64,000 nt of DNA from Parvibaculum sp040390855 (GCA_040390855.1 JAZJXO010000014.1:15718-79717); one strand, 5' to 3'; numbered from the stretch's first letter, positions 1 through 8,851 are shown. The notes: generated by a model not told the origin, from the sequence alone. Program-made: numbers and translations.

Positions 1-1047
1 GTGTTCGATATGTACCGCGCCGGGAAAGGCGTGCGCGTTATCGCGCATGAATTCAACCGGCAGAACATCACCCATCGCGGGGGGAAGTTCACTTCGACCC
101 GCGTGCATGAAATCCTGACGCGCGAAGCATACGCCGGACGTTATTACTTCAATCGCCATGAATGGCGGACCCGCAAGCTCAAGGAACGCGGCGAGTGGAT
201 TGAATTCGAGACGCCCGTCATCATCGAGCCGCATGTTTTCCAGGCTGTGCAGGGCACGCTTGAGTCGCGGCGGCCAACGCGGGTGCCTCCGCGCGTCCTC
301 AACGGGCCGACGTTGCTGACCGGAATTGCCAAGTGCGCCACTTGTGGGGGCGGCATGACCCTGCGCACCGGCAAAGGCGGGCGCTACCGTTATTATGCGT
401 GCCACAACGCCATGAACAAAGGTAAGTCGGCTTGCCGGGGCCGCAGCATTCCGATGACCGACCTCGACAATCTGGTCCTCGGTGAAGTGGAACAGAAGAT
501 ACTCGCGCCGGAGCGACTGGAAGTCCTGCTCTCGGCCCTGATCGCCCGCGTCAAAAACCGCACCCACGACGACGCGGCGAAGGCGCAACAACTGCGCAAA
601 GCACTCGCGGTCACGGAAGGCAAGATTGAACGACTGTACAACGCGCTGGCCGAAGGAACGGTCAAGGACACTGACCTGTTCCGGAAATCCCTTTCGCGGG
701 TCGAAGCGGAGCGCGACGAGGCGCTACGCCTAATCGGATCGCTCGAACAGCAACGCTCCGTCCCCAAACAGCTCCTCAGCCGCAAGAACCTCGCGCGATT
801 CGCCATTGCGGCGCGCGAGCGCCTTCACACGGAGGACGCCCGGCTGCGCAAGGGCTATGTGCGCCAGATCGTCGAACGCATCGAAGTTGACGACCATACG
901 ATCACGGTGCGCGGTGCAAAAGCCGCGCTGGCATCCGGGCTGCTTCCCCCCGCCGAGGACGGCGCGGGGGAAGTGCCCAGATTTGTACCGGAATGGTGGC
1001 CCCTGCCGGACTCGAACCGGCACTCCCTTACGAGAAGCAGATTTTAA
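1..1047 (+). CDS. Large serine recombinase, 5'-truncated by the window
   Basis: C-terminal part of a serine recombinase (resolvase/invertase superfamily, Recombinase plus zinc-ribbon plus coiled-coil architecture). Visible in order: the end of the Recombinase domain (residues 1-90, with a helix-turn-helix-like segment around R12-N22), a recombinase zinc ribbon (C-x2-C near residue 112, then YYAC and SAC near 134-146), and a charged coiled coil at about 165-260. The catalytic N-terminal domain with the nucleophilic serine must lie left of the window, so the GTG at base 1 is probably not the start. The stop codon falls inside the tRNA-Leu gene on the other strand, and the last 18 codons are antisense tRNA sequence (the peptide PLPDSNRH). 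This suggests an element integrated at the tRNA 3' end, with the recombinase at its edge. Whether the protein is active cannot be judged here. Confidence 0.85.
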   Translation: MFDMYRAGKGVRVIAHEFNRQNITHRGGKFTSTRVHEILTREAYAGRYYFNRHEWRTRKLKERGEWIEFETPVIIEPHVFQAVQGTLESRRPTRVPPRVLNGPTLLTGIAKCATCGGGMTLRTGKGGRYRYYACHNAMNKGKSACRGRSIPMTDLDNLVLGEVEQKILAPERLEVLLSALIARVKNRTHDDAAKAQQLRKALAVTEGKIERLYNALAEGTVKDTDLFRKSLSRVEAERDEALRLIGSLEQQRSVPKQLLSRKNLARFAIAARERLHTEDARLRKGYVRQIVERIEVDDHTITVRGAKAALASGLLPPAEDGAGEVPRFVPEWWPLPDSNRHSLTRSRF

Positions 1048-1080
1048 GTCTGCTGCGTCTACCGGTTTCGCCAAGGGGCC
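994..1080 (-). tRNA. tRNA-Leu, anticodon UAA
   Basis: Read on the minus strand the segment folds as a class II tRNA. The acceptor stem is GGCCCCT with AGGGGCC, the D-arm lies around GGTAGACGC, and the anticodon stem-loop CAGA-CTTAAAA-TCTG has anticodon TAA. A long variable arm (CTTCTCGTAAGGGAG region) follows, then T-arm GCCGG-TTCGAGT-CCGGC and an encoded CCA at 996-994. The anticodon and long variable arm identify leucine (UUA/UUG codons). The plus-strand recombinase reading frame ends inside it. Confidence 0.95.
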
Positions 1081-1098
1081 ATGCGAAGCGTCGCCCCA

Positions 1099-1127
1099 CA
1101 TATGCCTGCTTGCGAGATTCCTTGCAA
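1099..1127 (-). promoter_or_regulatory. Possible sigma-70 promoter of tRNA-Leu
   Basis: On the minus strand TTGCAA (1127-1122) is followed after exactly 17 bases by CATATG (1104-1099), 18 bases before the mature tRNA 5' end. The -10 is a weak match, so this is a position-supported guess. Confidence 0.4.
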
Positions 1128-1143
1128 CGTGAGGCGCTACCCC

Positions 1144-1176
1144 AAAGAAAAAGGCGGCTCCCGGAGGAACCGCCTT
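1144..1176 (-). terminator. Rho-independent terminator of the small secreted protein gene
   Basis: On the minus strand an AAGGCGG/CCGCCTT stem, extended by TCC/GGA around a short loop, is followed by a T-rich run (plus-strand AAAGAAAAA). It lies 25 bases after the stop of the gene ending at 1202. Confidence 0.8.
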
Positions 1177-1201
1177 GAACTGATCGCAAAGACCGAAGGG
1201 A

Positions 1202-1450
1202 TTAGCCTTCGAGGCCCTGCCACACCGGCCAGCACGAAGCGCCGGCTGAAGCGGCGAGTTTCGCCTGAGCTTCTTTGGCGGTTGCGCCGTCAGCGGTCTG
1301 CACCGAGCTTTTGCCGCCCGTGCACCACACATAAAACGAGTGCTTGCCCGACTTCGACATGGCGTCGAAGGACGAGTCCATTGCGAATGCCGAGCCCGAA
1401 ACGGTGCTGATAGCAAGCGCCAGACCCAAAATTCCAACCATCTTTTTCAT
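1202..1450 (-). CDS. Small secreted protein of unknown function
   Basis: 82 residues starting MKKMVGILG, with a classical signal peptide (two lysines, hydrophobic core, predicted cut after GSAFA). The start at 1450 is chosen over an upstream in-frame start because GGAGGGAGAG sits 6-8 bases before it and the signal peptide begins there. The mature part has two cysteines (VWCTG and SCWPVW), possibly a disulfide, and an Ala/Lys-rich middle. It looks like a real monocistronic gene because it has its own terminator. I recognise no family; the product is probably periplasmic. Confidence 0.7.
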   Translation of the reverse strand: MKKMVGILGLALAISTVSGSAFAMDSSFDAMSKSGKHSFYVWCTGGKSSVQTADGATAKEAQAKLAASAGASCWPVWQGLEG

Positions 1451-1786
1451 TAGCGTCTCTCCCTCCGGGTATCGCTGACCCAAAATTCGTTGTCAGGCTT
1501 TTTATTTCCAAGCAGCGGACAAAACAAGCCTGCTTTAAGAGCCTTCTTTTTCAGGATCCCGGTTACCCCCCAAATCCCCGCCTCACGCTTTCTATAAGAA
1601 AACCCGATGCAATTCTTGGCGCCTCTAAGACCCTGTCCGTCGAAAACTCTAACTGACTCTCGGAGAATTGTATCCCCTGCGATCATCAATTTTGCTGAAA
1701 CTTTCGTAATGTGACCCTGTTTCTGTGGCTTTTGGGCGACATTTTGCAAAGCAGCATGACACAAACACAATTAAGGCCGTCGGCTA
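1451..1786. other. Intergenic region without recognised gene
   Basis: About 336 bases between the small secreted protein gene and the cinA-like gene. It should hold the promoter of the small gene on the minus strand. I see no convincing open frame, RNA fold or operator. Confidence 0.5.
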
Positions 1787-2557
1787 TCAGACAGGATCGC
1801 CCGCGACAGGCTCGACGCCGAATCCCCTGATGAGCGCCGCCGCTTCCGCCGTTGCCTCGTCCAGCACCGTCCCGTCCGTGCCGCGCAGCACAAGGCTGGT
1901 ACCGAAAACCTTGCCCCGATAATAGGGATATGAACCGATGCCGATGTCGGGATAACGCTTCTGCAATTCGCCGAGCTTTTCGGCAATCGTCCCCTCGCCG
2001 ATCTGTGCACTCACAGTCCGGCTCTGCATCGTCGCGCCGCCTTCAAGCCGGTCGGTCAGCGCATCCATCATCACCTGCATGATCATCGGCACACCGGCCA
2101 TGACAAAGACATTGCCGATCTGAAAGCCCGGTGCCTTGCTCAAGCTGTTCGGAATGAGCGTTGCCGTGTCCGGTATCCGCGCCATGCGTTTGCGTGCGTC
2201 GGTAAACTCCCCGCCTGTTTCCTTATAATGCGCACTGAGAATGGCCATCGCCCCGTCGTGATGACCTATACCGACGCCAAAGGCTTTGGCCACGGAATCC
2301 GCCGTGATGTCATCATGTGTCGGTCCGATGCCGCCCGTGGTGAAGACATAATCGTAGCGCGCGCGGACCTCGTTGATCGTCGCCACGATCACGTCTTCGA
2401 TGTCGGGGATCACACGCGCCTCGCGCACCTGCACACCGACCTGATTGAGATGTTTGGCAATATAGCCAAGGTTTACATCCCTCGTCCGCCCCGACAAAAC
2501 CTCATCACCGATGAGAACAACACAGGCGGTGACAAGTTTTGCGTCCTTTTTTGGCAT
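1787..2557 (-). CDS. CinA-like / MoaB-Mog domain protein
   Basis: 256 residues. The N-terminal 170 residues form a molybdopterin-binding (MoCF_biosynth) domain as in CinA: GDEVLSGRTRDVN near residue 18 and the TTGGIGPTHDD loop near 74-84, which binds the pterin or nucleotide ligand. It has no C-terminal nicotinamide-nucleotide amidase (CinA_C) domain, so it belongs to the short CinA-N class common in alphaproteobacteria. The family is annotated as competence/damage-inducible protein A, but single-domain members have no firm role. It is transcribed divergently from map, with about 118 bases between the starts. Confidence 0.85.
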   Translation of the reverse strand: MPKKDAKLVTACVVLIGDEVLSGRTRDVNLGYIAKHLNQVGVQVREARVIPDIEDVIVATINEVRARYDYVFTTGGIGPTHDDITADSVAKAFGVGIGHHDGAMAILSAHYKETGGEFTDARKRMARIPDTATLIPNSLSKAPGFQIGNVFVMAGVPMIMQVMMDALTDRLEGGATMQSRTVSAQIGEGTIAEKLGELQKRYPDIGIGSYPYYRGKVFGTSLVLRGTDGTVLDEATAEAAALIRGFGVEPVAGDPV

Positions 2558-2675
2558 AACCCTATTTCCAACAAATCAGAGAGCTGAATACAAATATATC
2601 CACCATTTTCTCACGTCTAGGCATGGGTTCACAGAAGCATTATGTTACAGTAGCGCGAAACAACGGACCATTTGC

Positions 2676-3497
2676 ATGACCTATACCGAAGCCCAGACCG
2701 CGCCTGTGCGCAATACCGGACAGATCAAAATCTATGATGCCGCCGGTTTTGCCGGAATGCGCAAAGTGGGCACGCTGGCCGCAGCCGCGCTCGACATGCT
2801 TGTCCCTCTGATCAAACCTGGTGTGACAACGGACGAGATCGACCGTGCGGTCTATGAATTCGGCCTCGCCAATGACGCCCTTCCGGCGACGCTCGGCTAT
2901 CGCGGCTATCGCCATTCCTGCTGCACCTCCATCAACCATGTCGTCTGCCACGGCATTCCGTCGGACCGCGTATTGCGCGACGGCGATATTGTGAACGTGG
3001 ACGTCACCTATATTCTCGACGGCTGGCACGGCGACACCAACCGCATGTATTACGTCGGCGAAGTGCCGCGCAAAGCCGCGCGTCTCTGCGAAGTCACCTA
3101 TGAAGCCATGATGCGCGGCATCGCGGCTGTGAAACCCGGCGCGACGCTCGGCGACATCGGCTATGCAATCCAGTCTTATGCCGAAGGCGAACGCTGCTCC
3201 GTCGTGCGCGAATTCTGCGGCCACGGCGTCGGTCTCGTCTTTCACGACATGCCCAACATTCTGCATTACGGCCGCAAAGGCGAAGGCGCGCGCCTGCGCG
3301 AAGGTATGTTTTTCACCATCGAACCGATGATCAATCTTGGTAAGCCGGGCGTCAAAATCCTCGCTGACGGTTGGACGGCAGTAACGCGCGACCGTTCGCT
3401 GTCAGCACAGTTTGAACATTCCATCGGCGTCACCGCTGATGGCGCGGAGATTTTTACCAAATCTCCTGCCGGTTTGGACTTCCCTCCTTACGTTTGA
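2676..3497 (+). CDS. map: Methionine aminopeptidase, type I
   Basis: 273 residues; removes the initiator methionine from nascent proteins in the cytoplasm. The five metal ligands are present: D109 (VNVDVT), D120 (HGDTN), H183 (GHGVG), E216 (TIEP) and E247 (QFEHS). The substrate histidine lies in INHVVCHG near residue 88. An in-frame start exists 165 bases upstream, but it would overlap the divergent cinA-like gene and add a non-conserved tail, so MTYTEA at 2676 is preferred. The N-terminus carries about 15 residues more than the E. coli enzyme. radC follows after 10 bases, so the two may be cotranscribed. Confidence 0.95.
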   Translation: MTYTEAQTAPVRNTGQIKIYDAAGFAGMRKVGTLAAAALDMLVPLIKPGVTTDEIDRAVYEFGLANDALPATLGYRGYRHSCCTSINHVVCHGIPSDRVLRDGDIVNVDVTYILDGWHGDTNRMYYVGEVPRKAARLCEVTYEAMMRGIAAVKPGATLGDIGYAIQSYAEGERCSVVREFCGHGVGLVFHDMPNILHYGRKGEGARLREGMFFTIEPMINLGKPGVKILADGWTAVTRDRSLSAQFEHSIGVTADGAEIFTKSPAGLDFPPYV

Positions 3498-3507
3498 AAG
3501 AGGGCAT

Positions 3508-4224
3508 ATGCCTGACGGTTCGGAACCGCCCCAAAAAAAGAAGAAACAAGTTCCGACCGACCACATGAAAGGTCACCGCGAGCGTTTACGCAAACGCTTC
3601 GTCGCTTCGCCTTCTGTCGTTCCCGACTATGAGCTGCTCGAACTCATCCTCTTTCGCACGATCCCTCAACGCGACGTGAAGCCGCTGGCGAAAGACCTGA
3701 TCGCCATGTTCGGCAGTTTCGGCGCGGTGATCCATGCCGACCAAACGCGACTGCGGAGTGTCAAAGGCATTGCAGACGCGACCATCATTGATTTCCGGAT
3801 TTTGCAGGAGACGACCGCCCGCCTCACGCAAGCCAAGGTAATGAAACGCGAAGTCATTTCCTCATGGGGTGCACTGCTCGATTATTGCTTTGCGGCAATG
3901 GCGCATAACAGCATCGAACAATTCCGCATTCTCTTTCTTGATCGTCAGAATGTTCTGATCGCGGATGAAGTGCAGCAGACAGGCACGATTGACCACACGC
4001 CGGTCTATCCGCGCGAAGTCGTCAAGCGCGCATTGACGCTCAATGCCTCGTCGATCATTCTCGCCCATAACCACCCCTCCGGCGACCCGACACCGAGCCG
4101 CGAAGATGTGGACATGACCAGAAACATTATCGAAACAGCCAAACCGCTCGGCATCGCCGTGCACGACCATCTCGTCATCGGCAAGGGAAAGCACGCAAGC
4201 CTCAAGTCGCTGGGATTGATCTAG
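3508..4224 (+). CDS. radC: RadC family JAMM-domain protein
   Basis: 238 residues. An N-terminal helix-hairpin-helix-like part (residues 20-110, including RSVKGIADATI) precedes the RadC/MPN+ domain, with the metalloprotease-like motif HNHPSGDPTPSRED (H187, H189, D200). The family was once linked to radiation resistance, but its biochemical role is unsettled. The N-terminal tail is lysine-rich (PQKKKKQ). ATG 3508 is chosen because AGAGGG lies 5-10 bases upstream; a longer in-frame version would overlap map. Confidence 0.9.
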   Translation: MPDGSEPPQKKKKQVPTDHMKGHRERLRKRFVASPSVVPDYELLELILFRTIPQRDVKPLAKDLIAMFGSFGAVIHADQTRLRSVKGIADATIIDFRILQETTARLTQAKVMKREVISSWGALLDYCFAAMAHNSIEQFRILFLDRQNVLIADEVQQTGTIDHTPVYPREVVKRALTLNASSIILAHNHPSGDPTPSREDVDMTRNIIETAKPLGIAVHDHLVIGKGKHASLKSLGLI

Positions 4225-4394
4225 CGATACCCAAAAATTGTCATCAACCGACTTGATCCGGCGGTCCGGCACGGCGTAACCAGAATTTGCGGTGAGCATC
4301 AGGTAATACATGATGAGCTCATGGCCCTATTGAGCCACCGACGCCCATCTGCTAAACCCCCCTTATTCCCGCATCCTATCCGAAAGAAACGCCC

Positions 4395-5702
4395 ATGATC
4401 CCCCGCTATTCGCGGCCTGAAATGGTTTCCATCTGGACCCCGGAAACGAAATTCCGCATCTGGTTCGAGATCGAAGCCCATGCCTGCACAGCGCTGGCGG
4501 AGCTTGGCGTCATCCCCAAGGAAGCGGCAAAGAACATCTGGGAACGCGGCAACAAGGCTGTGTTTAATGTCGAGCGCATCGACGAAATCGAACGCGAAGT
4601 CAAACACGACGTCATCGCCTTCCTCACGCATCTGGGCGAATTCATCGGCGAGGATAGTCGCTTCGTCCATCAGGGCATGACCTCGTCGGACGTGCTCGAC
4701 ACCTGCCTCAATGTCCAGCTTGTCCGCGCGGCTGATCTCATGCTCGCCGACATGGACATTCTGCTCGCTGCCATCAAACGCCGCGCCTTCGAATTCAAGA
4801 ATGCGCCGACCATCGGCCGCAGCCACGGCATCCATGCCGAACCCACAACCTTCGGTATCAAACTGGCGCAGGCCTATGCCGAGTTCGAACGCAGCCGCAC
4901 ACGCCTCGTCCATGCACGCGAGGAAGTGGCAACCTGTGCCATCTCCGGCGCGGTGGGCACATTCGCCAACATTGATCCGCGCGTTGAAGAATATGTCGCT
5001 TCGCAGTTGGGTCTCAAACCCGAACCCGTCTCGACGCAAGTGATCCCGCGCGACCGCCACGCCATGTATTTCGCCACGCTTGGCGTCATCGCAAGTTCCG
5101 TCGAACGTCTCGCCACCGAGGTACGCCACCTGCAACGCTCCGAAGTTCTGGAGGCCGAAGAGTTTTTCTCCGAAGGCCAGAAAGGCTCGTCGGCCATGCC
5201 GCACAAGCGCAATCCGGTGCTCACCGAGAACCTCACCGGCCTCGCCCGCCTCGTGCGCGGCATGGCGATCCCCGCAATGGAAAACGTGGCGCTCTGGCAT
5301 GAACGCGATATTTCACACTCGTCTGTCGAACGCATGATCGGACCCGACGCGACAGTGACCCTCGACTTCGCGCTGATGCGCCTTGCCGGCGTTATCGACA
5401 AGCTGCTGGTCTATCCCGAGAACATGCAGAAGAACCTCGACAAACTCGGCGGCCTCGTCCATTCGCAGCGCATCCTGCTGGCGCTGACACAAAAAGGCGT
5501 GAGCCGCGAAGACAGCTACCGCCTCGTGCAACGCAATGCGATGCCGGTATGGCGCGGAGAAGGCAATTTCCTTGATCTGCTGAAAGCCGACAAAGACGTG
5601 TCGTCGAAACTCTCGCACAAAGAACTCGAAGACCTGTTCGACCTCGGCTACCACACAAAGCATGTGGACACGATCTTCAAACGCGTGTTTGGCCAAGCCT
5701 GA
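4395..5702 (+). CDS. purB: Adenylosuccinate lyase
   Basis: 435 residues. Cleaves SAICAR to AICAR and adenylosuccinate to AMP, releasing fumarate, in purine synthesis. The fumarase/aspartase superfamily signature GSSAMPHKRNP lies at 264-274, the TSSD substrate loop at 96-99, and the conserved histidines in GRSHGIHAEP at 144-147. Length is typical of the bacterial short type. A 170-base gap separates it from radC. purC, purS, purQ and purL lie 2 kb downstream, separated by three other genes. Confidence 0.97.
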   Translation: MIPRYSRPEMVSIWTPETKFRIWFEIEAHACTALAELGVIPKEAAKNIWERGNKAVFNVERIDEIEREVKHDVIAFLTHLGEFIGEDSRFVHQGMTSSDVLDTCLNVQLVRAADLMLADMDILLAAIKRRAFEFKNAPTIGRSHGIHAEPTTFGIKLAQAYAEFERSRTRLVHAREEVATCAISGAVGTFANIDPRVEEYVASQLGLKPEPVSTQVIPRDRHAMYFATLGVIASSVERLATEVRHLQRSEVLEAEEFFSEGQKGSSAMPHKRNPVLTENLTGLARLVRGMAIPAMENVALWHERDISHSSVERMIGPDATVTLDFALMRLAGVIDKLLVYPENMQKNLDKLGGLVHSQRILLALTQKGVSREDSYRLVQRNAMPVWRGEGNFLDLLKADKDVSSKLSHKELEDLFDLGYHTKHVDTIFKRVFGQA

Positions 5703-5803
5703 GAAAGCACTGAGATAGAGCGCCAAGACGGCGATTTTCACCGCTCCATCATAAATCCCCCTATACTCGCCGCAACCAAAAACGCGTATAGGGATTGCCC
5801 ATC

Positions 5804-6520
5804 ATGCTTCGTACCGCCTTCGACGGCGCGCACCGTCGCCGCATCTATGTTTTTCGCCACGGCGATGTTTCCTATGTGGATGACAAAGGCGTGCGCGTAG
5901 CGGACTCAACCCTGGTGCCGCTCACCGCATGGGGCCGCGAACAGGCAACTGTGACGGGCAAGGCGCTTGCCAATATCCCGTTTGACCGCGCCGTCTCGTC
6001 GAGCTTTCCGCGTTCGGTTGAAACCGCCGAACTGATCCTCAAAGGCCGCAACATCACCGTCGAAAAAAACGATGCCTTTGTCGAGTTTCAGGGTGACACG
6101 ACGACGCGCAACGCGGTGACAGACCTCAACGATCTCGCCTACTCGTTCCGTGATGCCGCAATGACCGGCGCCCGCTATATCGGCGGCGACGTCTTTGCCG
6201 ACGTCAACACACGCGTCATCACGGCCTTTGAAAAAATCCTTGGCCAAAAAAACTGGGAGACCCTCGCCCTCGTCGCCCATGGCGGCATCAACCGCCTCTT
6301 CATCTGCTGGGCGCTCGGCACCGACCTCACGCCCTTCGCGACGATCGACCAGAACACCTGCTGCTTCAATGTCATCGACGTCGACACGCATCCAGAGACC
6401 GGTGTGGTGGTGCGCAAGCTGGTACGCAACATCAACACCGCCGTCTACGACATCCCCAAAGAACGCAACCACATGCTCTCGCTGGAACAGATCGCCGCGC
6501 GGATGCAGAAGAAGGCATAA
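5804..6520 (+). CDS. Histidine phosphatase family protein
   Basis: 238 residues of the phosphoglycerate mutase/acid phosphatase superfamily. The phosphoaccepting motif is FRHGD near residue 20 (RHG), with the second histidine in VAHGGINR near 160 and an SSSFPRSVETAE arginine motif near 65. ATG 5804 is chosen because AGGGA ends nine bases upstream; a TTG nine bases earlier is in frame but badly placed. The substrate cannot be told from sequence; cofactor-dependent mutase, cobalamin-phosphatase-like and broad phosphatase activities are all possible. Confidence 0.8.
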   Translation: MLRTAFDGAHRRRIYVFRHGDVSYVDDKGVRVADSTLVPLTAWGREQATVTGKALANIPFDRAVSSSFPRSVETAELILKGRNITVEKNDAFVEFQGDTTTRNAVTDLNDLAYSFRDAAMTGARYIGGDVFADVNTRVITAFEKILGQKNWETLALVAHGGINRLFICWALGTDLTPFATIDQNTCCFNVIDVDTHPETGVVVRKLVRNINTAVYDIPKERNHMLSLEQIAARMQKKA

Positions 6521-6641
6521 TCGGACTATCAAAAACAAACCGGCACGCGAGCCCTCATCTTGCGTTCTTGCGCGCGATTCCACCTAGCGCGCCTTTGCCG
6601 CCGCGCTTCCCTGTCGAACCCATCAGATGAAAGAGAAGGCT

Positions 6642-6965
6642 TCAGCCCTCGTTCTGGATCTGGGCCTTCGCCGTGGCGTAAAGCTCTTCCATCGTGCGGC
6701 GGATTTGATGATCCGTCTGCGCAATCTTTTTGGCATCGAAATCGCTGCGAATTTTGACGAACACGTCTTCGTCGCCGGCTTCTTTCAGATCAGCCACAAC
6801 AACCGACTTGGCATAGTCTGCCGCAGCATCGCCCGAAAGCCCCATCAGATCAGCCGCCCAAAGACCGAGCAGCTTGTTGCGCCGTGCCGCGACCTTGAAC
6901 TGCAAGGCAGCATCATGGGCAAACTTGTTTTCAAATTGGTCTTCGCGCTTGTCGAAAGTAGACAT
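6642..6965 (-). CDS. F1F0-ATPase zeta inhibitor (DUF1476)
   Basis: 107 residues starting MSTFDKRED; a small helical protein of the alphaproteobacterial zeta-subunit family that blocks rotation of F1-ATPase through its N-terminal inhibitory segment. Typical features are the FDKREDQFENKFAHD N-terminus, the RRNKLLGLWAA helix and a C-terminal DHQIRRTMEELY helix. Start 6965 is set by GGAG 5-9 bases upstream and the family N-terminus; a longer frame up to 7025 is not conserved-looking. The family is restricted to alphaproteobacteria. Confidence 0.9.
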   Translation of the reverse strand: MSTFDKREDQFENKFAHDAALQFKVAARRNKLLGLWAADLMGLSGDAAADYAKSVVVADLKEAGDEDVFVKIRSDFDAKKIAQTDHQIRRTMEELYATAKAQIQNEG

Positions 6966-7087
6966 GGTCACTCCGAAGGGGGACGAGAGGAACAGAACTA
7001 TCGTCCCTAGACATAGCCTCGCCAAGGCTCCAATTCAACCTTGCGCCATGTCATAATCAAGCCGGACCAACGGAGGAGAACCATACG

Positions 7088-7498
7088 ATGCCCCATCCCT
7101 ATACCGGAGGCTGTCAGTGCGGCGCGGTCCGCTACACACTGAATGCCGAACCGGAACGCATCGTCGCCTGCCATTGCACCGAGTGCCAGCGCCAGTCCGG
7201 CAGCGCCTTCGGCCTGTCAATGCTGGTCAACAGCGCGGACCTTGAGGTGACCGGCGTGACAAAAAGCTACACCCGCACAGCCGACAGCGGCAACGACAAC
7301 ACAGGCGTCTTCTGCCCCGACTGCGGCAACCGCATTTACAACATTCCGGGCTATGTGGAAGACCGCCTGGTCCTGAAGCCGGGTACGCTGGACGACACCT
7401 CATGGGTCCGCCCGCAGGCCTTCATCTGGATGAAAAGCGCGCAAGGCTGGGTGCCGCTCCCGGATGACACCCGCTGTCTTCAGGGCCAGTTCTCATAA
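7088..7498 (+). CDS. GFA/CENP-V domain zinc protein
   Basis: 136 residues of the glutathione-dependent formaldehyde-activating (GFA) family. Zinc-binding cysteines are visible: C9 and C11 (GGCQCGA), C28, C30 and C33 (ACHCTEC), C76 and C79 (CPDCG). A strong GGAGGAG ribosome site stands 8-12 bases before the ATG. Members range from Gfa to poorly characterised proteins, so a direct role in formaldehyde detoxification is only inference. Single gene. Confidence 0.85.
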   Translation: MPHPYTGGCQCGAVRYTLNAEPERIVACHCTECQRQSGSAFGLSMLVNSADLEVTGVTKSYTRTADSGNDNTGVFCPDCGNRIYNIPGYVEDRLVLKPGTLDDTSWVRPQAFIWMKSAQGWVPLPDDTRCLQGQFS

Positions 7499-7761
7499 GG
7501 CTCATCTGCGACTCAGCCTAATCGCCTGATTCATAGGCACTTTCCTTGAAGTCGCGAGTTCAACCATTACATGAACCATCCCCATGAAAATCAGGCCAAA
7601 TCTTCGCAATGAGCGCCCACAAGGTCGCATTGTGCAGCGGGGGGGCTTAGAGTAGCTTGCGCGCCAGTTGATGAGGCGATTCCACCCTCGTCACTCCCCT
7701 GACGCCTCGTGGCACCGACCCGAAACGCGAACCTTTCGGGCCAACTGATTGGAATCATGAC

Positions 7762-8523
7762 ATGAGCCGTCGCAGACGTGTTTATGAGGGCAAAGCCAAA
7801 GTCCTCTATGAAGGTCCGGAACCGGGAACCCTCATTCAACACTTCAAGGACGACGCCACCGCCAACAACAATCAGAAGCACGCGACGATTGAAGGCAAAG
7901 GCGTCCTCAACAACCGTATTTCGGAATTCATCTATTCCAAGCTCAATGAAATCGGCGTGCCCACCCATTTCATCCGCGCCATCAATATGCGCGAGCAGCT
8001 CATCCGCGAAGTCGAAATCATCCCCTGCGAAGTCATCGTGCGCAATGTCGCTGCCGGTTCGCTTTCCAAGCGCCTCGGCATCGAAGAAGGGACACAGCTT
8101 CCCCGCTCCATCATCGAGTTCTGTTACAAGAACGACGAGTTGGGCGACCCGATGGTGTCCGAAGAACACATCACCGCTTTCGGCTGGGCCACCCCGCAGG
8201 AAATCGACGACATGATGGCGCTCGCTCTGCGCATCAACGACTTCCTCGCCGGTCTGTTTCTTGGCATCGGCATCCGCCTCATCGACTTCAAGGTCGAGTT
8301 CGGCCGCCTCTATGAAGGTGACATGGTGCGCGTCGTGCTCGCTGACGAAATCAGCCCCGACAGCTGCCGCCTCTGGGACATCCGCACCAACGACAAACTC
8401 GACAAGGACCGCTTCCGTCACGACATGGGCGGTCTCATCGAAGCCTATCAGGAAGTCGCCCGCCGCCTCGGCATTCTTTTCGAAAACGAACCGAAGCGTC
8501 GCGGACCGACACTCGTTAAATAA
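7762..8523 (+). CDS. purC: SAICAR synthetase
   Basis: 253 residues; joins aspartate to CAIR with ATP to give SAICAR in purine synthesis. Visible: the RRRRVYEGKAKVLYE N-terminal nucleotide-binding strand, VRNVAAGSL near 94, and LIDFKVEFG and DEISPDSCRLWD in the C-terminal half. First gene of the purC-purS-purQ-purL run. The 263-base upstream gap holds a hairpin, CCCGAAA/TTTCGGG at 7719-7740, just before the start; it could affect leader RNA but is unproven. Confidence 0.96.
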   Translation: MSRRRRVYEGKAKVLYEGPEPGTLIQHFKDDATANNNQKHATIEGKGVLNNRISEFIYSKLNEIGVPTHFIRAINMREQLIREVEIIPCEVIVRNVAAGSLSKRLGIEEGTQLPRSIIEFCYKNDELGDPMVSEEHITAFGWATPQEIDDMMALALRINDFLAGLFLGIGIRLIDFKVEFGRLYEGDMVRVVLADEISPDSCRLWDIRTNDKLDKDRFRHDMGGLIEAYQEVARRLGILFENEPKRRGPTLVK

Positions 8524-8531
8524 TTTCCGTC

Positions 8532-8568
8532 ATGGCCGGACCTCCTTTATCGCAACAAGCCCGGCCAT
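8532..8568 (+). other. Intercistronic hairpin between purC and purS
   Basis: ATGGCCGG and CCGGCCAT form an 8-bp stem with a 21-base loop just after the purC stop. There is no T-tract, so it is more likely an RNA-stability or processing hairpin than a terminator. Confidence 0.4.
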
Positions 8569-8602
8569 CCACGTCTATCTCCACTAAAGGACACGAACGA
8601 AT

Positions 8603-8848
8603 ATGAAGGCCCGCATCAAAGTGATGTTGAAAAACGGTGTGCTCGACCCGCAGGGCAAAGCCATTGAAGGTGCGCTCGGCACGCTCGGCTTCCCCAATGT
8701 GGCAAGCGTCCGCCAAGGCAAGTATTTCGAAGTCGACATCGCCGAAAGCGATGCGGCCAAGGCGCGCGCCGCCATTGACGAGATGAGCAAGAAGCTCCTC
8801 GCCAACACAGTCATCGAAAATTACGCGATCGAGCTTGACGAGAAGTAA
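8603..8848 (+). CDS. purS: FGAM synthase subunit PurS
   Basis: 81 residues; small structural subunit bridging PurQ and PurL in the three-part phosphoribosylformylglycinamidine synthase. Typical PurS features: KVMLKNGVLDPQGKAIEGAL at 6-25, the VRQGKYFEVD strand and a C-terminal NTVIENY segment. Its presence agrees with the short 740-residue PurL encoded downstream. It is separated from purQ by three bases. Confidence 0.96.
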   Translation: MKARIKVMLKNGVLDPQGKAIEGALGTLGFPNVASVRQGKYFEVDIAESDAAKARAAIDEMSKKLLANTVIENYAIELDEK

Positions 8849-8851
8849 GCA

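Noticed and set aside
3862..4311. 149-codon minus-strand frame reaching into the radC-purB gap
   Set aside because: Most of it is antisense to radC, and the part in the gap has no ribosome site or signal peptide.
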